Source of the DNA: Cloeon dipterum
Lineage: Eukaryota > Arthropoda > Insecta > Ephemeroptera > Baetidae
Reading direction: 5' to 3'
DNA length: 64,000 bases
Assembly (NCBI RefSeq): GCF_949628265.1
Contig: NC_088787.1
Span: 28,014,501-28,078,500 of the forward strand
Positions 1 to 14,200 of the stretch are shown here, one piece after another; the stretch's first letter is position 1; every line of letters begins with the position of its first letter. The notes beneath the pieces are model-generated. The model ran no database searches. It was not told where the DNA came from and saw only the letters and a list, made by a program, of their open reading frames with translations. A program made the translations under genes and the position numbers.

Positions 1-3000
1 ATCGCCCTCCATAACATACCCAGTGAAGTGTCACATGTCGTTATTGCAAGACCTGTAATTTTCTGGCCGAGTATCACACTTTGTGTTTATTGAAAAGCAC
101 TTAAAATTTCGCTGGAAGTGGCGTCAGTGGCGGACCGAATGGTGGTGAGGAAAATATTTCTTTGCATCGAACTCAGGGGGATTGGAGAGTGATGGTTGGC
201 TGAAATTGGCTCCGAGTTTGAGAGGCAATCTCACTGCATCCGGCGTGTCCCGTGAGCACCACTGCTGCAGACCGAATGAGTAAACATGGCACGTGTGCAA
301 AATAATGACGCCGCGCTGATAATAATTTATCTGTCGGAGTGCTCGATCCGCAACGGATAAGGTCAAGAGTGACCTACTTGCTCGCCCGTCAAACAATCTT
401 TTGTTTTCATTTTCAGCGCTCGATTGCGATCACTTTTTAAAAACTATTTCCGCTCCACAAAAGCCTATGCTTTGCCTCTGTTTATTCTAGGGAAAGCACC
501 TTTTTACAGGTCGAGCAAATAAGTGCCTTGCGGAAAGTAAAGAAGGTGTTTATGTTTCGCTTTTAGCGTTTTAAAACCAAAGTTTTTACTGCTCAAGTTG
601 CGAGTGGAACTGCCGGGGTTAATGATTAAATATTTCATTACTACGAATTATGGCCGTAAAATGAAAAAGTTTTAATTTCGAACGCGAAGCGCACTCGTAG
701 ATTTATTTCCCACCGTAAAAAGTGCTCGTTAAACGACAATGTGCGCCGAATACCAAAGGATTCGTCATAAAAAGAGGGCGGACACACCTGCCAAACAGCG
801 TTCACTTAATCTTGTGGTGTATAAAAATCACCATCATAATTGGGAAACTTTTGCTCATTAGTCCTAAGTCATACCTTAAGCTAGGCGAATATCTTCGTTA
901 AAGAATAAATTAATGTAAAATATTGATCAGAGCATTAATCATTGAGACCTGCACGTGACTGAATTGATTGTGTTCAGCGAAAATCACAGAGTATTAAATA
1001 ATTTTTCCATTCACAAAAACGCCAACACAAGCTGTTTACATTCAACAGCTCCGGCAGGTGAGGACGGGGACGTTGTGATAAATGAAAATAAATTTAAAAA
1101 AATAGTGCTGGAAACAATTTACTGTATTAAAACGAAATGAGAGTAAGGTTTAAATATTTATAACGGGGAAAATGAGTGAAAATCGTGAGTTTGAAAACTG
1201 AATTGACGCACGTGCAATATTAAATTCCTGTTTCCTGTTCAAACCCTTCATGCTCTAGTGACTCAGCAGAAAATATGCAGAAGCCCTTTTGAAGACAGAA
1301 ACACGACAACTTTTGCCGTAAAAGTTTGCGAAACCACGGAGGAATTCAATTGAAACTGATCCACGCCGTAAGTCAAAATCAAGAACGACGTCGTCGTGGC
1401 GTGGCGCAGGACGGTGAACTCGCGCGCGCTGAGAATGGCATTTTCCTCATGCAATTTATCGCAACCGCGCAATTTCACCCTGATGAAGCAGCTTTCTCAC
1501 TGCTGGCATTCCCCATTTCTGCTCCCGTATATTTTCACATATAATTTGAAATTCCAAGTATGGAGGCTGGCAGATTTTTCGCCATAAAGAGTATCGCCGT
1601 GAGCTGGCGTCGTAAAAGCCAAGTTTACGAGAGCGACCACGTTTTCTTCAGCGCGCACATATCTGCGGCAGGGGCGGCAGATTGCATCGGCAAATTGATT
1701 TGCTGCCGACAATATTTCCGCGGCAAATTGCGACCTAATGTCCCCGCGGCATCTCGCCGATAGGGAAGAGAAAAATGGTCCATCCACTCTTAACTTAGCT
1801 TCAAGAGTAAAAGAAGACATCGAAAAGAATTCTTTTGATTTTAGGCTCAAAGTTAGTAACTTGTATTTTCATAACTGACAATGTATGGGCATCACATCAG
1901 CAGCTTTGGCAAATTAGAAACATTTTTTTCTTTTTAAACTTCTCCGTGCATAGTAGAGCCATCCAGTTTATTTAAATTAAATTTCTTTTTCACCAAATTC
2001 GTCCCATAATCCCATCAATAACGATTTTTATTAGTAAAATTAATTTCGATTTGGAATTAGGATCGCTGGAGAAACACTTTATAAACAGCACCTTTTAGGA
2101 TATTTTCTTGTAAAATCAACCTTTGACACGCCCCTTGTATGCGATTCCATAAAGTCGCAGTTTAATGATTTTGGGGTAAATCGTGTTAGGTGTTAGAGTC
2201 GGATCGATATACGTCGGATGAATGATTGGCACAGGAGACGCGACCCTCTCTTCTGCACCCCGCGATGGTAAGCACCCTATTCCTGCAAAACACCCGCGTG
2301 CATACAAACTAGCTGTCTTTTGTTGACTTTAAACTCCTCTCCGGCAGTCGTCACTTGCGTGAGGGGCTGTGCAAGCAAAGTACTTTTCTTTCTCGCAGTC
2401 GCCTTCAAAGTTTGTTATCATTCTTGCGAGAGCGAAGTGGGGCAGACCGACGCCGTGTTTTCTTTGGAATCGAGATGACGGTGCGATGAGTCCCCCATTA
2501 GCGAGAGAATCTGCACTGTGCACGGCTGGAGATATCCAATCCCAATTATACAGTTTCTCAAGAGCTCAACTCGTCCCGTGTCCCTTACAAAGGAACCTCT
2601 TTGACGAGGCTTGCTGATTGTGCATTGCGGATGGATGCGATGATTAAAGAGTTTTGTCTTTAACGGCAGTGGATAATTGTGCTTTATTTGGGAATATCAT
2701 TCTTTCACGTTTGACATCTAATTTCATTTTTCCCGAAACAACATGATTTCGCGACACACAAATTGCACTTCGCGGAACGACTTCATTTAATATGTGAGCA
2801 GTTTTTTTAAAATTTATAATTTAGTCAGAAGTCGTGAAGCAAAACGCGCAAAAACTGGCGGATTTGCACGAGCTCGTCAGAGGGCAGAGCTGAAATCTGA
2901 AGTGGAACAAGTTATGCAAAGGCGCAGGAGCGTAATCCGTCCACGGGCGAAATTTTCATACATAATACACCGAGTAGAAAGTTAGAGCAGCGCGTGTGTA

Positions 3001-3049
3001 CAGACGGGCGGCAATAAACAGCACGACGTGGTGCTTCCTGCTGCCGCTG

Positions 3050-3064
3050 CACACACACACACAC
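3050..3064. repeat. Short CA microsatellite
   Basis: An uninterrupted run of about seven CA dinucleotides. No gene context is visible around it. Confidence 0.9.
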
Positions 3065-6000
3065 GCAAAATGTCAAATTAAGCGGAGCATCAGCCGAGCT
3101 AGGCCCGAAAAAACAGCCCCTGGGCTGTTGGGCGTGATAAATACGTGCGCATTCTTGCCCGTCCGGCCTGATTATCCGGCGTCGGAATAATATTTCGCAG
3201 CAGCCGCGCGGAAAATAGAAAAGTGGCCGGCTGGGGAATGTTGTTAGCTTCCCTATGTGAATCCATCACAACAGCCGCCGGCTCTTTTTCGCTTCCCATG
3301 TTACGAACCTTTGTGTTCTGTATTGCTGATCTGGGAAAATATTTGCCTTGGCGGCTTGGGAAAAGAAAGCGCCAGGACACAGATTGGTGGGCAAAGATTG
3401 CTGCTAATTTGTGGAAAAGAATAGCAAACTCTAAATTTCAGGTTCAAGTTCGATTAATTTAACACGAAAGATAAAACTGAACCTATGCAAAGCGCTAATT
3501 ATAATTGCATTCAAGCACGACTTGTTTGAATTTAAATATTATCCCATCTTGGTATATTTTGCTCTTGGGAATGCTCAATTGACCATGTTTGGAGATATGA
3601 ATATATGATTGATACGTCATCTCATTATAATAAAAAACTGGCTCTTTCCTAGATATGGATGTAAAACTTTAAAAAATAAATCACAAACTATGGGGATTAG
3701 AGTTCTCTTAGACTTACTACTTCAAACCTCTCGCGACCTCTTGCAGCCACGCACATTATCTTGTTTTAGCAAATACCCCGATATATGTTCGGAGTTTAAA
3801 CCAGAGACCAGATTTAAAAGGATCAATAAAGAAGCTAAAGCCGTGGAAATACGACTAAATGACATAATCAAATTTGAGAAAAAATCAGCGCTTTCCCTCT
3901 AACCGACTTTGAAAAAACTCCATTAACGTGCCAAGGGGTGAATAAGCTCCCTTTTCAACCCAGCAGGTCTTTTGAAAGCCATTTGCTCTGCCAGCATCAG
4001 CAGTGGTGGTGGCGAGGTATTCAAAACGAAATTTTCCCGTTTCGCTGATCAATACCGCCTTTCCCATTCAGATTGTGCCGCTTCCGAAGCCATTTTCTCA
4101 ATTAACAGGCAATCAAGGGACGCGCGCGACAGTCAGAATTGCGGTGTGTGGTGGCTTGCTTGCTCTGCACATCAAGGGTAGAAACCGCCGTCTCCGGAAC
4201 TCACCGTCCGGAAGAGGGCATCGATCGGCACCGGCCGCAGCCCTGCCGAAATCGGCCGACTCCACCGCCAAATGGACTCTGCATTTATAATTCACGCCGA
4301 ACACCGATTCTGTGTGTGCCGCTGGACGAATTCAGGCTGGATTGATTTTCTATTCCATTACCGCGTGGTCGTCGGCGCCGCTTGCTCTCCGTTTGCAGTA
4401 AAATTAGATTGAAAGTCAATATTTGACCAGCTATTGGCAAACAATTTCCCATGGCCGGACACTGATATTTTTCACGCAAATTGTTTAATTGTTTGAAGCA
4501 AAATAATCAATACAGCTCACTATTTCATAATTAGAAATCAATAATGTAAATTGCATTTTCTTGTTAGATTTTAATATTTCAGAAGGAGATGTAATTTCAA
4601 TCCAAATTCAGGTTGGAGATAAAAAGGGTATGGGATGCGTTTAAACGCTCTTAACTAACGTGTCCTTTAATTTTTTTAAAATAGGTTTCGAAGCATTGAT
4701 TGAGTCCTTAGACCAAAATTAGAACCTAACTTTTAAAAATACTGTTGTACTGTTTATGGAAAATACTATATTTAGTACCACTTCATACCAACGGAAATCA
4801 ATAACTCATGTCCTGCTTTGAATCAAACGAGAAGTCAATCGACAGTATTTTTCATCCTACATTTCATTGTTCCGAAATTGAAATCTTGACAGCCCGGGTC
4901 AAATTAGGCGTGGATAACGTGATTTTGCGATCTGCCGAGTGGCCGAATCTGCAAGCGCGGCGCGATGAACCGGGGAAAATGGGTAGATCGTTCAGGGGTG
5001 GGCGTGCATGACGCGAGAGGGTGGAAAACGGCCGGCCGAAAAGCGACTAATTACCGTAGTGCGAGGCTCGAAACAGGCAGCAGCAGAGGCCAAAAGTTGA
5101 AATTCGGCCGTTTATATTCATTCGCGGGCACTTTGCATTATTCATGGTGTCGCAGGCGCCGGCCGGGGTGCTCTGCTGCAAATTGAGTCTGCTCTCTCTC
5201 GAGTCGACTGACTGACTTTTCGCTCTCAGCTCGCTTCAAATTGGCTCTTTTCGCTAGAGCGCGGCACCGAGAGCTGCTGATAAATGAATTATACGCCGTA
5301 CACTCCATCTCGATGGTGCGATAAATCTTCCGACCTCGTCTCATCTTCTGCTCCGGCCAAAAGTTGCTGCTTGCGAACCGACTCGCTTACTTTTCTTTTC
5401 CGCCGATTTAATCGATGATTAGTCTGCCGTCGTTTGAGGAACGGCCGCTGTTTTATTTCCGCAGCAACCGCTCTATTGACTCGGAACCCTGCGAGATTGA
5501 AAGTCGCCGCAGCAGCCGCCACCGCGGATTGCTTTGCGAAAATCTCGAGGGGATTTCGTAAAGCTAGGCCCGCGACTCCACCGCAAAATGGGGGTGTGCT
5601 TTGAGGGGTGACTTTCACTTCGAGAAATTCCAGCTCTTTGGACACACACATATATGTCCTATGAGTACTTACGCTTAAAAACCTTACTCGCCTATGAGCT
5701 AGGACAGACATCTCTAATTAAACTTCAATATAAAGCTCTAATCAAATATTCATTCGTCTAAGTCAACTACTTTATCTGAAGAGTAAAATATTATAACAAA
5801 GATTATTTGTAAGATGGTTTTTAATGTTGGTCAGGTTATTTGACATGAACGTGCTATAAGAACGAATTTGTTTGCTCAATTTAAGCTTAAAAAGTGATAA
5901 AAACCAGGGTAAATCCGCGGTTCAGAGAGTTTTCGAGGGAGTTGCAAATGTGATCAAATTAAATGGTTTTTCTGCGCGAGTTAACAATCGCGACACAGTC

Positions 6001-9000
6001 GGTGCATTCATCACAGCACGAATCATCATTCACAATTCGTACACTCATAATCTCTTTCTGAGACGCTGAATTTCTTTTCTGCTTTCATCATCAGCCAGAG
6101 AGGCAAAAACGTCTAGAGCAAAGGAACGGCAACAAATTTCGCGTAATTTCGCGGTGCAGAGCAATTTAGCACGCAAGAACAACTTCTCTGATGTAATTTT
6201 GCGAATTACCAGCGTTCCCGACATTATTTTGTTCCGTTCGAGTTGGTTTTGGTCGCGACAACCGTTCTTCAGTAAAATGTAAATGCAATATTCTGGGAAA
6301 CAATCTAGTTTTGATTTCATTTTGCATCAACGAGTAACGGTCGAGAAGCGGAATTTAATTTCACAGGAAAATCGTTTCCGAGAGCGAAAACGCATCTCGG
6401 CGGTCTCGCTTGGTCGGCTTGCATTTCTCATCTCCAATCCTTTCTCTCTGCACCATTGTAAGGTCGACAAGGTGACGTCACGTTGCTTCTCTCTGTCACG
6501 TAACCCTTCAAGGATGTTCTCCGCCAGTCTTTCTTCCTGAGATTGGTTATTCATGCGATGAACGGTAGAGGGACTATGGCGTTGCTACTAAAGGGCAATT
6601 CATGCCATTAACTTAGTTTTCCCCTTAAAAGAATGACGAAGTTTTGATCTGCGATCGCATTTTTGTCAAGTTACATATAATCAAATCAATTTGAATCTTT
6701 TCACACGTACAAAATTTGGCATTTAAGTGATCGTCAGAGGCAATATCTACGAGAACTAATTTTATGTGATGTAGATTGACGAAACAAAATGTGGAATTTA
6801 AAATTCAACCAGTAAAAAATTGCCATCGAATGAAAGGGCAATTGCGTTGTAAGCCAACATTCTAGCTAGCAGTTATTCTGGAGGTATATAGCATTATGGC
6901 AAAAGCACTCGGCAGACCTCTTGTTTTCACGTAGAACAATCAGTCCTTCTTTTCCAGTCCGCCTGACAGACCGGATTTCGCACAACCTTCTCGCCAAACT
7001 AGCGAAGATATCTTTGACAGAGATGAAATTTCCCACCCGCTAGTGGCGTAGTACGTGCGGCGTTGGAATCCTCTCGTACGCGCGGCGCAGCTGGGAAAGT
7101 TGTAAAAGCGAGAGCAGTCAAAAATCCGCTTAACTCGCTTCTTCGCGGCGGCCGTCGTAAAAAGAGTGCGTGAAGTTGCAAAAATCCAAATCCGCCGCAC
7201 AGCGGTACGGTGTAATGACTGACGTGAGAGAGCACAACATTGTTGGCGCGAGAAGCATTTCATTTTTGCTGCTCAGCCAGCGGGCCGACGTCCTTTTATT
7301 TCGCCAACAAGAGCGCGGGGGCTGTAATCGGCTTTTTCATTAGCCAGTTAACGCAGGAGCGTAAAAGCATTCGAAAAGCAAATGCACCTTTTAGCTCGAG
7401 AACCTTAGACACCCTTTGTGGAGATCCAAAGACCGAAAAGTTGACAAATACCTATTTTAACACAACACTTATTCCTTATTCGCGATAGTGAAAAGTATTA
7501 ATTTTTTTCTCTTGAATGTGATACAGAACTGATCAAATTTTGAGATTGTAAATATGATTACTTTTTTAAAAACCTGGTAGCCGAGTTTATTCTTTTTTTA
7601 GCAAGTAAAACTACAGCTTATTTTCAGGTTTGCGAACCTCCATTTCGGGAGCCGTGGATTTTAACAACGCTGACGTAGTAAAGCCAAATAATAAAACACT
7701 TTCTCGCTTAATTTACAGCCGGATTAAAGGCAGGTCACGTATACATTGTGCCGAATCGCACCTCTCTAAAGGCTATGAATAATTTTATCTCACCACTTCC
7801 GATAAAATACACGCCGTTGTGCCTCTGTTCCTGCTCCCTTGAAGAGGTTCTCCTTTAAGAAAAGCCTCTCAAAAGACAGCTGCAGCTCGCGGTGTCTAAT
7901 TTGCATATTGAACAACATTGTTGAAAGCCTCAAACATTTGGAAGCTGTCGGGAGCATTACTTTTTCCTCAAGAGACAACTCGGAAACATTTTCCGCCAAA
8001 AGAGAAAAAATGGCTGAGCGCACATTTTTTCTCAATTCGGATTCTGCTGACAGCCGCGCACTCTTCGGTCTCGCGGGAGATTCAGTTGAAAACTTGGGCC
8101 GAGAAATTAAAAGTATTCCGGAGTAAATTCTATTGCAGACTTTCCCCCTCACTCGATGTTGAAAGAGGGGTTTTGGCAAATAAACTCGGCATTTTTGAAT
8201 TAGCAGCGTCGGTGGAATGAAAATTTCTGGTGCAGTCCTTTATTTCGCATGCGAAAACTGCTCTCGTGGAAGTGAATAAACATCAGGGAGAAAAAGAGAG
8301 GAAAACCTACGTTGCTGGGCGAGGCGGTGGAAAAATGAGCAAAAACGCCGTACGCGAGAGCGGAAAAAGAAAAAAAACACGACTATAGACTTGGTAAGTA
8401 TATGGTCCGGGTTTTAAATTTCCGCCTTTTCATAACAGAACAACTCTGCCTTTTTTTTGCCGCGGCGGCAATGAATTCGTAAAAAAATTAGTCGGACAAA
8501 CAGTTTGCCCAAATTCCACGAAAGTAACAGCACAAAACTTTTAACCTCTTCCAACGGCCAGTGTTAAATTATATATGGAGTCCATTAATGTTGCCTCATT
8601 AGGAGGTCAGTCAGAAAAAACATATTTGAGAGACGGTGTCAAAATTTAGACAAAGTATCATTTATAATTGAATATATACATATTTTTCTGTCCAGATTAA
8701 CAAATAATCTAATGAGCTAGTTTTGCGTCTGTTAGACGGCGTTTCATTCTAATATTTTTTCATCGTCTATTTAAGTCCATGCGAATGTTATAAAAACGAC
8801 AGTCGTTTCTGCAAAGTTCCGCTTTCAACTCGCACCGCTACAGTGTCATCAGTCGCCGTCCAGCAGTGACAGAGGCACAGAGCATAATTTTTCACAACGA
8901 GGAGTTGAAGTGCGGCAAAGCAAATCAGACGGCGGCGCCGCTGGTTTTGAATTACCAATTACTCCTAGCGCGGAAATCGCTCGCCGCAGCATCCACTGCG

Positions 9001-10527
9001 AACTTTTAATAAACGCGCGTGGGCGGCTGTTTCGTGATAGGCGGAAAAAAACAACCCGGCCGCAAATTGATGGTGCTAAGGGGATTTTGACCTGGGAAAG
9101 GGATGGCCGAGTAATTGGTGCAATTTCGGCCGCCTACGGAGCGACTGCGCTCTCGATTATTGCACGCAAGTCCAGAAATATATATGATTTTCCCCGTTCC
9201 CTTTGTTTGCCGATCGCTGGGGTGCAGGAGTCGAATCGCCGGGAATATTGTGAGACTGTCCGGCATCATAAGTATATTAACCTAGTAGAATGATTTTGAA
9301 AAATATGATTTGAAGAAACACTTGGGAGGGTGAAAAATATTAAGATTGATTCTACTAAAAAAGCAACCATCTCGACATAAGTTGAAGTTACATAGCAGGC
9401 GGCAAGCAGTAAAAATGAATCCAAATCAGATTATTATGCTTCTTGTAAAAATGAATTAAAATTTCTAAAATTTGCAAACGAGGACACTGAAAATAAGAAA
9501 CCAGAGTTTCTGAAAAGGAGAAAACAATGCCTCTTAAATATAGACTATACTGGCGAAATAAGCTAAAATAAAAATTAAGTTGAAGCCAAATGTGGTGTCT
9601 GCTCTGATCCCCAGTGTTTCTCATTCTTGTCCAGCAGTCTTTGAAATAAGAGGTCTGCTTGCTGCTTAGTAATTCTCGTCAGAGAGCCCCTTTGTTCGTA
9701 TCAAGATAGGGCATTAATTGAGTGCATCACGGTTCAGGATCCGCAACCCTAAGTTATTTTTCTGGTTGAGTTGGCGGCCTGGCTTTCCTCCTTTTCAGCC
9801 TTTTTCTTCTCGCTCTCGATTCTTGCCAGTGCACCAGTCTCTTGCTGTGATTACAAACTCCCCAAAACTTCTTCGTCTTATTGGATTGGAACTTCTTTCC
9901 TTTTGGCTTGTTGATTCATTGCCATTACATTCAGGGGGCTTTCTTTGTCTGCCACAGCTGGATTTTCCTAAGAATTTTATACACTCTCAGGAAGAAAAAG
10001 GGCCGTGTTTGTACCGCTCGCTGCGCTGTTTTTCACTCTTTGCTGCCCACGTTCGTCGATCCCACGCGTCATCTCGCCACGGAGAAACTAACTGCTGCTT
10101 TACGTATTGCGCAGAGCGAGATTGTGGCTGGTTGCACAACAATCTCTTTTGCATCCATAAGAACAAACCGAGTATTGTGTCTGCCGGGCACAAGAAAAAA
10201 CCGCAAAGACTACAGGGAAATGGGACAGAATAAACTCTCATTCTGACTCGATTTTGTGCCAACAAAAGGGATTTTCTAGAGACTATCTAAATGCAATTTT
10301 GAACGTGATACATTTGCGCGCGATGTGTCAAAAAGCCATATTTTTCCCTCTCGCTCTCCAGAGTATCCTTGTGATCAAAAGCAAATTTTGACGTGCGCAT
10401 CCGTTTCAGCCGCGGAGCTACGGTTAAAATTATCCAGGGAGGCGCACCATCGGCGTTTTTGCCCGCTGAATAAGCAATGCGGGGTTTGGAAGGCGAGTTT
10501 GCGGCTTAATGCGCGCACATCAAGCCG

Positions 10528-10550
10528 ATGGATGGACGGATGGATGAATG
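10528..10550. repeat. Imperfect GATG tetranucleotide repeat
   Basis: About five degenerate copies of a GGAT/GATG unit in a row, inside non-coding DNA. It creates overlapping short open frames that should not be taken as genes. Confidence 0.75.
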
Positions 10551-11204
10551 GCGCTCCGAGAAAAATTTGGTTGAGCCGCAGGTGCCGCTAACTCTGAAAC
10601 GCGACTATCCCACGCAGAAAAGTTTCCAAGCCCAGAGCAGTCACATTGCAAAAAACGAGAGACGCTCGACGCCTGCTTTACGGGAATCACGTTTGCCAAA
10701 CCGACGAATTGACTCATCTGAAAGTCGTGATGCTTCGGAATTCCCCGCTCGGCTCAATTTGACGCGCAGGTGTTTTTCAGAGAGAAGAGTGGACTGAGAA
10801 TAATTGAAAATTTACGTCACGTTGTCTTTTGGCTTTTTCGTATCAATTAAAAAATTCTGCTGATTATTTCTGGGAATGGATTCAGTGACCAGTCTGCCGC
10901 TGTACTTTTATGTTTCCCTGACGGCACTTTGCGCAACAAAGCCAAGCCAATTTATGGTTGGGGATGCTGAAAGCGTCGAAATCATAGGCCTTCTTTCAAG
11001 TGCACCCGCATAAAAAAAATTCCGATATTCGGCCTGCTGGTGCATGGACGCGTATGCGAATCGCAAAAATGTCACTGGCTCAGCGACAAGAGCCTCTCCA
11101 GCCTCGAGTTTTAATTGCCGTGTGGAATTTGCACTTGAACAATCGCGCGCACTGCAGCAGCAGCGAGAGCGAATAAATTTTCATTACATTGTACACGGGA
11201 GGGG

Positions 11205-11212
11205 TATAAATA
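11205..11212 (+). promoter_or_regulatory. Candidate TATA box with GC-rich flanks
   Basis: TATAAATA is flanked by GGGG upstream and GCCCGC downstream, a strong match to a core TATA element. An ATG at 11241 opens a frame of about 54 codons, but it starts too close to the expected transcription start for a normal 5' UTR, and the protein is not recognisable. A second TATAAAA lies near 11401. This could be an unannotated promoter or chance. Confidence 0.25.
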
Positions 11213-14200
11213 GCCCGCTCGCTGCAATAACTCACAAAATATGAGCCAGCGAAACAACAGGCCATTGTTTTTCCACCACCGAGTGCGTTTGTTGTCAACA
11301 TTCGCTCCACAGAGTGCACAACTCGCTCGCTACCTCATGATTGGGCGGGTGAGAAAAAAAAGCGCAAACAAAACTTTGCTGCGTTTTGCCTCTGCGCGCA
11401 TATAAAAACAGCCGCCGCTTTGTGCACGAGTAATATCTCACGCAAATGTTTGCGAACTCACCGCCACTTTTTTGCGCCCGAATTAATCGTTCCTGTCAAA
11501 AAGTGTTTTCAGCACTCCTGTTTCAGACAACTACTTTTCGCTCGCCGTGCTTTTCACTCTCGCAAAATGGCAGCCCGGCTCTGTGGGAGGGATCAAATGC
11601 TGACCGCAACTTGCAAATTTGGATTTTGTCTGTGAATATTTTCATAAATTTTACAATATAATGGCTTGAATTCAGCAAAATATACGATGCTTTGCTGAAG
11701 CATTTTGAAATTTATTTCCCATTACATTTCTGTTGTTTCCACTTTTAATCCAATTTATGAGAGACTGGGACACATTGCAATATGTCATATTGGCCATTGG
11801 GATAGGCATTTTTTTAATCGGTGAAATTTATTGCTGTGCTGCTACGAATTTGTTCAATATAATAGGTATGCTGGTTTTTGGTTCAAATTCTTTGAACTTT
11901 GGATTTTTTCACCTGATAACATTTATTACGCCTAGTTTTCCAGAATATACAGGGAAGGGTTACATCTTACCACCCTTTTTTATTTTACCATTCGCTCTGC
12001 AACTTAATCACATAACAGTTCATATCAAAATTGCTCTCCACTGGGAATTGATTTAACAATCCAAATATATAGTGCATGCAGCACATCACATCCCACAAAC
12101 CTAGCTGCTGGTTTAGTCAAACCTTTGCTTAAGCTAGAGTAATTACACTGCGTATGACATGTTCCGCATAGCTCAGCTATTACGTGTAGGTCCCGATATT
12201 GAATTTCATCAGTGCATAGCAGGGCTGGCATAATTTGCTAAAGCGTAAACACACTCTCGCCACTTAATTACGCATCGGCGGGCCAAAACTCCGGCTACCC
12301 TGGGGCTCGAAGGCCGGCCAAGCGGGTGGCTTTCCATCAATATGGCGGCGACCAATCTCTCGTTGCTGTTTGTGCACTCATTGACGAGATAATTATTCCC
12401 GGGCGGTGCACTTGACTCGACCGCCTATTTACCTCCGTAGCCATAGATACGAACGCAGCGTGCGCTGCACCCACAGAGGACCACGTCCGTATCATCCCTG
12501 CTAAGCCAGAGAGACTCAATGGACGGTCGAGTGAGTGCTGGCCGAGTTTGAGGAGACTTCCAGTAGCTTGATGCATGAAACGTATCTCAAGAGCGCACTA
12601 TTCCGGCTTGTTTGCTCTGCATAATGGCAAATAGACGCTTAGCATTTGGCATCAATCGCGGATGGGCAGATGCGCCAATATGAGGCTTTCAGCGCTTGAA
12701 TGCTGCCGCTTGAATCGTGAAAAGCATGAACCCACTCAATCCAGGGAAAGAACAGAGAGCAGAAACACAAAAGATTTGCAGATTTCACCACAAGTTTTAT
12801 CTCTAGTGGTTGCGGAGCCGAGCTCCCACTCCTTTTTCACTTTTGGTCTACGGTTTTGTTATTAATGATTGTTAGACAATATTTGTTAGAAATTCGTTAA
12901 AGCAACAGAGCGAGATTTTGAATTTAAATTTGTTTTCGCCGGAAGCACGAGCCAACAAGTCGCATCTTAAGAGTTCCGAGCGTTTAATTGAGAAGGACCC
13001 GGTTCATTCGGGTAAATTCTTTTCTAATTTTAAATTGTTCTTCAAGTCAATTCTCTTAAACTGTTAATTCTAAAGTCGAATATGAATTCTGTTTAAAGGT
13101 CCTTGTATTCTGTTAGACTTAGTCGCCAAGTGACTGTCTTATAAAAGAGAAGAATTGTTCAAGATCCCGCAAGGTTTTATTTTCACCTCCTAACCCCCAA
13201 AGATCTAATGGAGAGAACTAAACACAAATTAAAATTATTACGCACTATTTTTTGTAGGTGATACATGACGCGCTTGGCTTCGCAGAGGCTTGAGCAGGAG
13301 GGACAGTAAACATAGCGGAATTTGGTCGTGGTAATAGATGTTTTTGGCTAAGCACTTGCGGGGGCAGAAGAAGTGGCGCAAATGACTTTATAAAACGCAT
13401 TTTACACACTCGGCGGGTTAACGGGTCCTGGCGATTGGCTCCGTTCTCCGCGCCGCCTTTCTATTGTGTTTGTGAGTTGAGTGGATTTGCAGCAAAAACT
13501 TAGCAACTAGGAAGATTTTTGTGGGGTGATTTTGTGACACTTTGGCATTGCAGTAAATTACTTTCGCAATCGATTTTCCCTCACGCTTTGCAACGGATTA
13601 AAGTGAATTATGTCGGGCAGGACAACTCGTCGTTGAGTGCAAAAATATTTGCAATGCAAATCACGTGGCACAGAATTTTTCCTCAACTATGGACTTCATT
13701 ATTCATCCAAATGAGACGAGTATGTAGCAAAAAGCAATTATTTATTAGCCGTCAACGCTGCCTAGGGTAATGCTAATAAAAGCAGCACGCACTCCACTTT
13801 GATTTCACTCTCCGGTACCATATTCAGCCGATTAATGGGCTTTTTGCAAAAGCGAAAAAGACCTAACATGGTTGGTAATTAGTAGTCAGAGGTAAAAAGC
13901 AGCAGAACTGAAACTCTTTCCAATTGGAGCCCACGGCACTAGCGTCAGTTATTTCGCTATACGAGCGCACAAATAAAGGATCAAAACTTCGCTCCTTTTC
14001 ACGAGTCAATTATTATTGTTGTTTGTCCGTGCTTTTGCTCTCTTTTGTCTGACCTTAAAGGAAGCAGTAGTGATTACGCCAATCGGCCGCGAGGCTCACT
14101 TTTTATATCGTTTCTTTCTATCGCTGAGAATTTTCCCAGTCGTCTAATTAACAGAGCTCAGCAGACGATTTTCGATCTGAGCTGACTTGGCAGTTTGAGT

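Noticed and set aside
5289..5711. Minus-strand frame of 140 codons
   Set aside because: GC-rich stretch without recognisable domain, splice partners or promoter; probably chance.
9718..10246. Overlapping frames of 171 and 121 codons
   Set aside because: The longer one has no ATG start, composition is low-complexity aromatic and basic, no domain is visible, and two frames are open at once as in chance pyrimidine-rich DNA.
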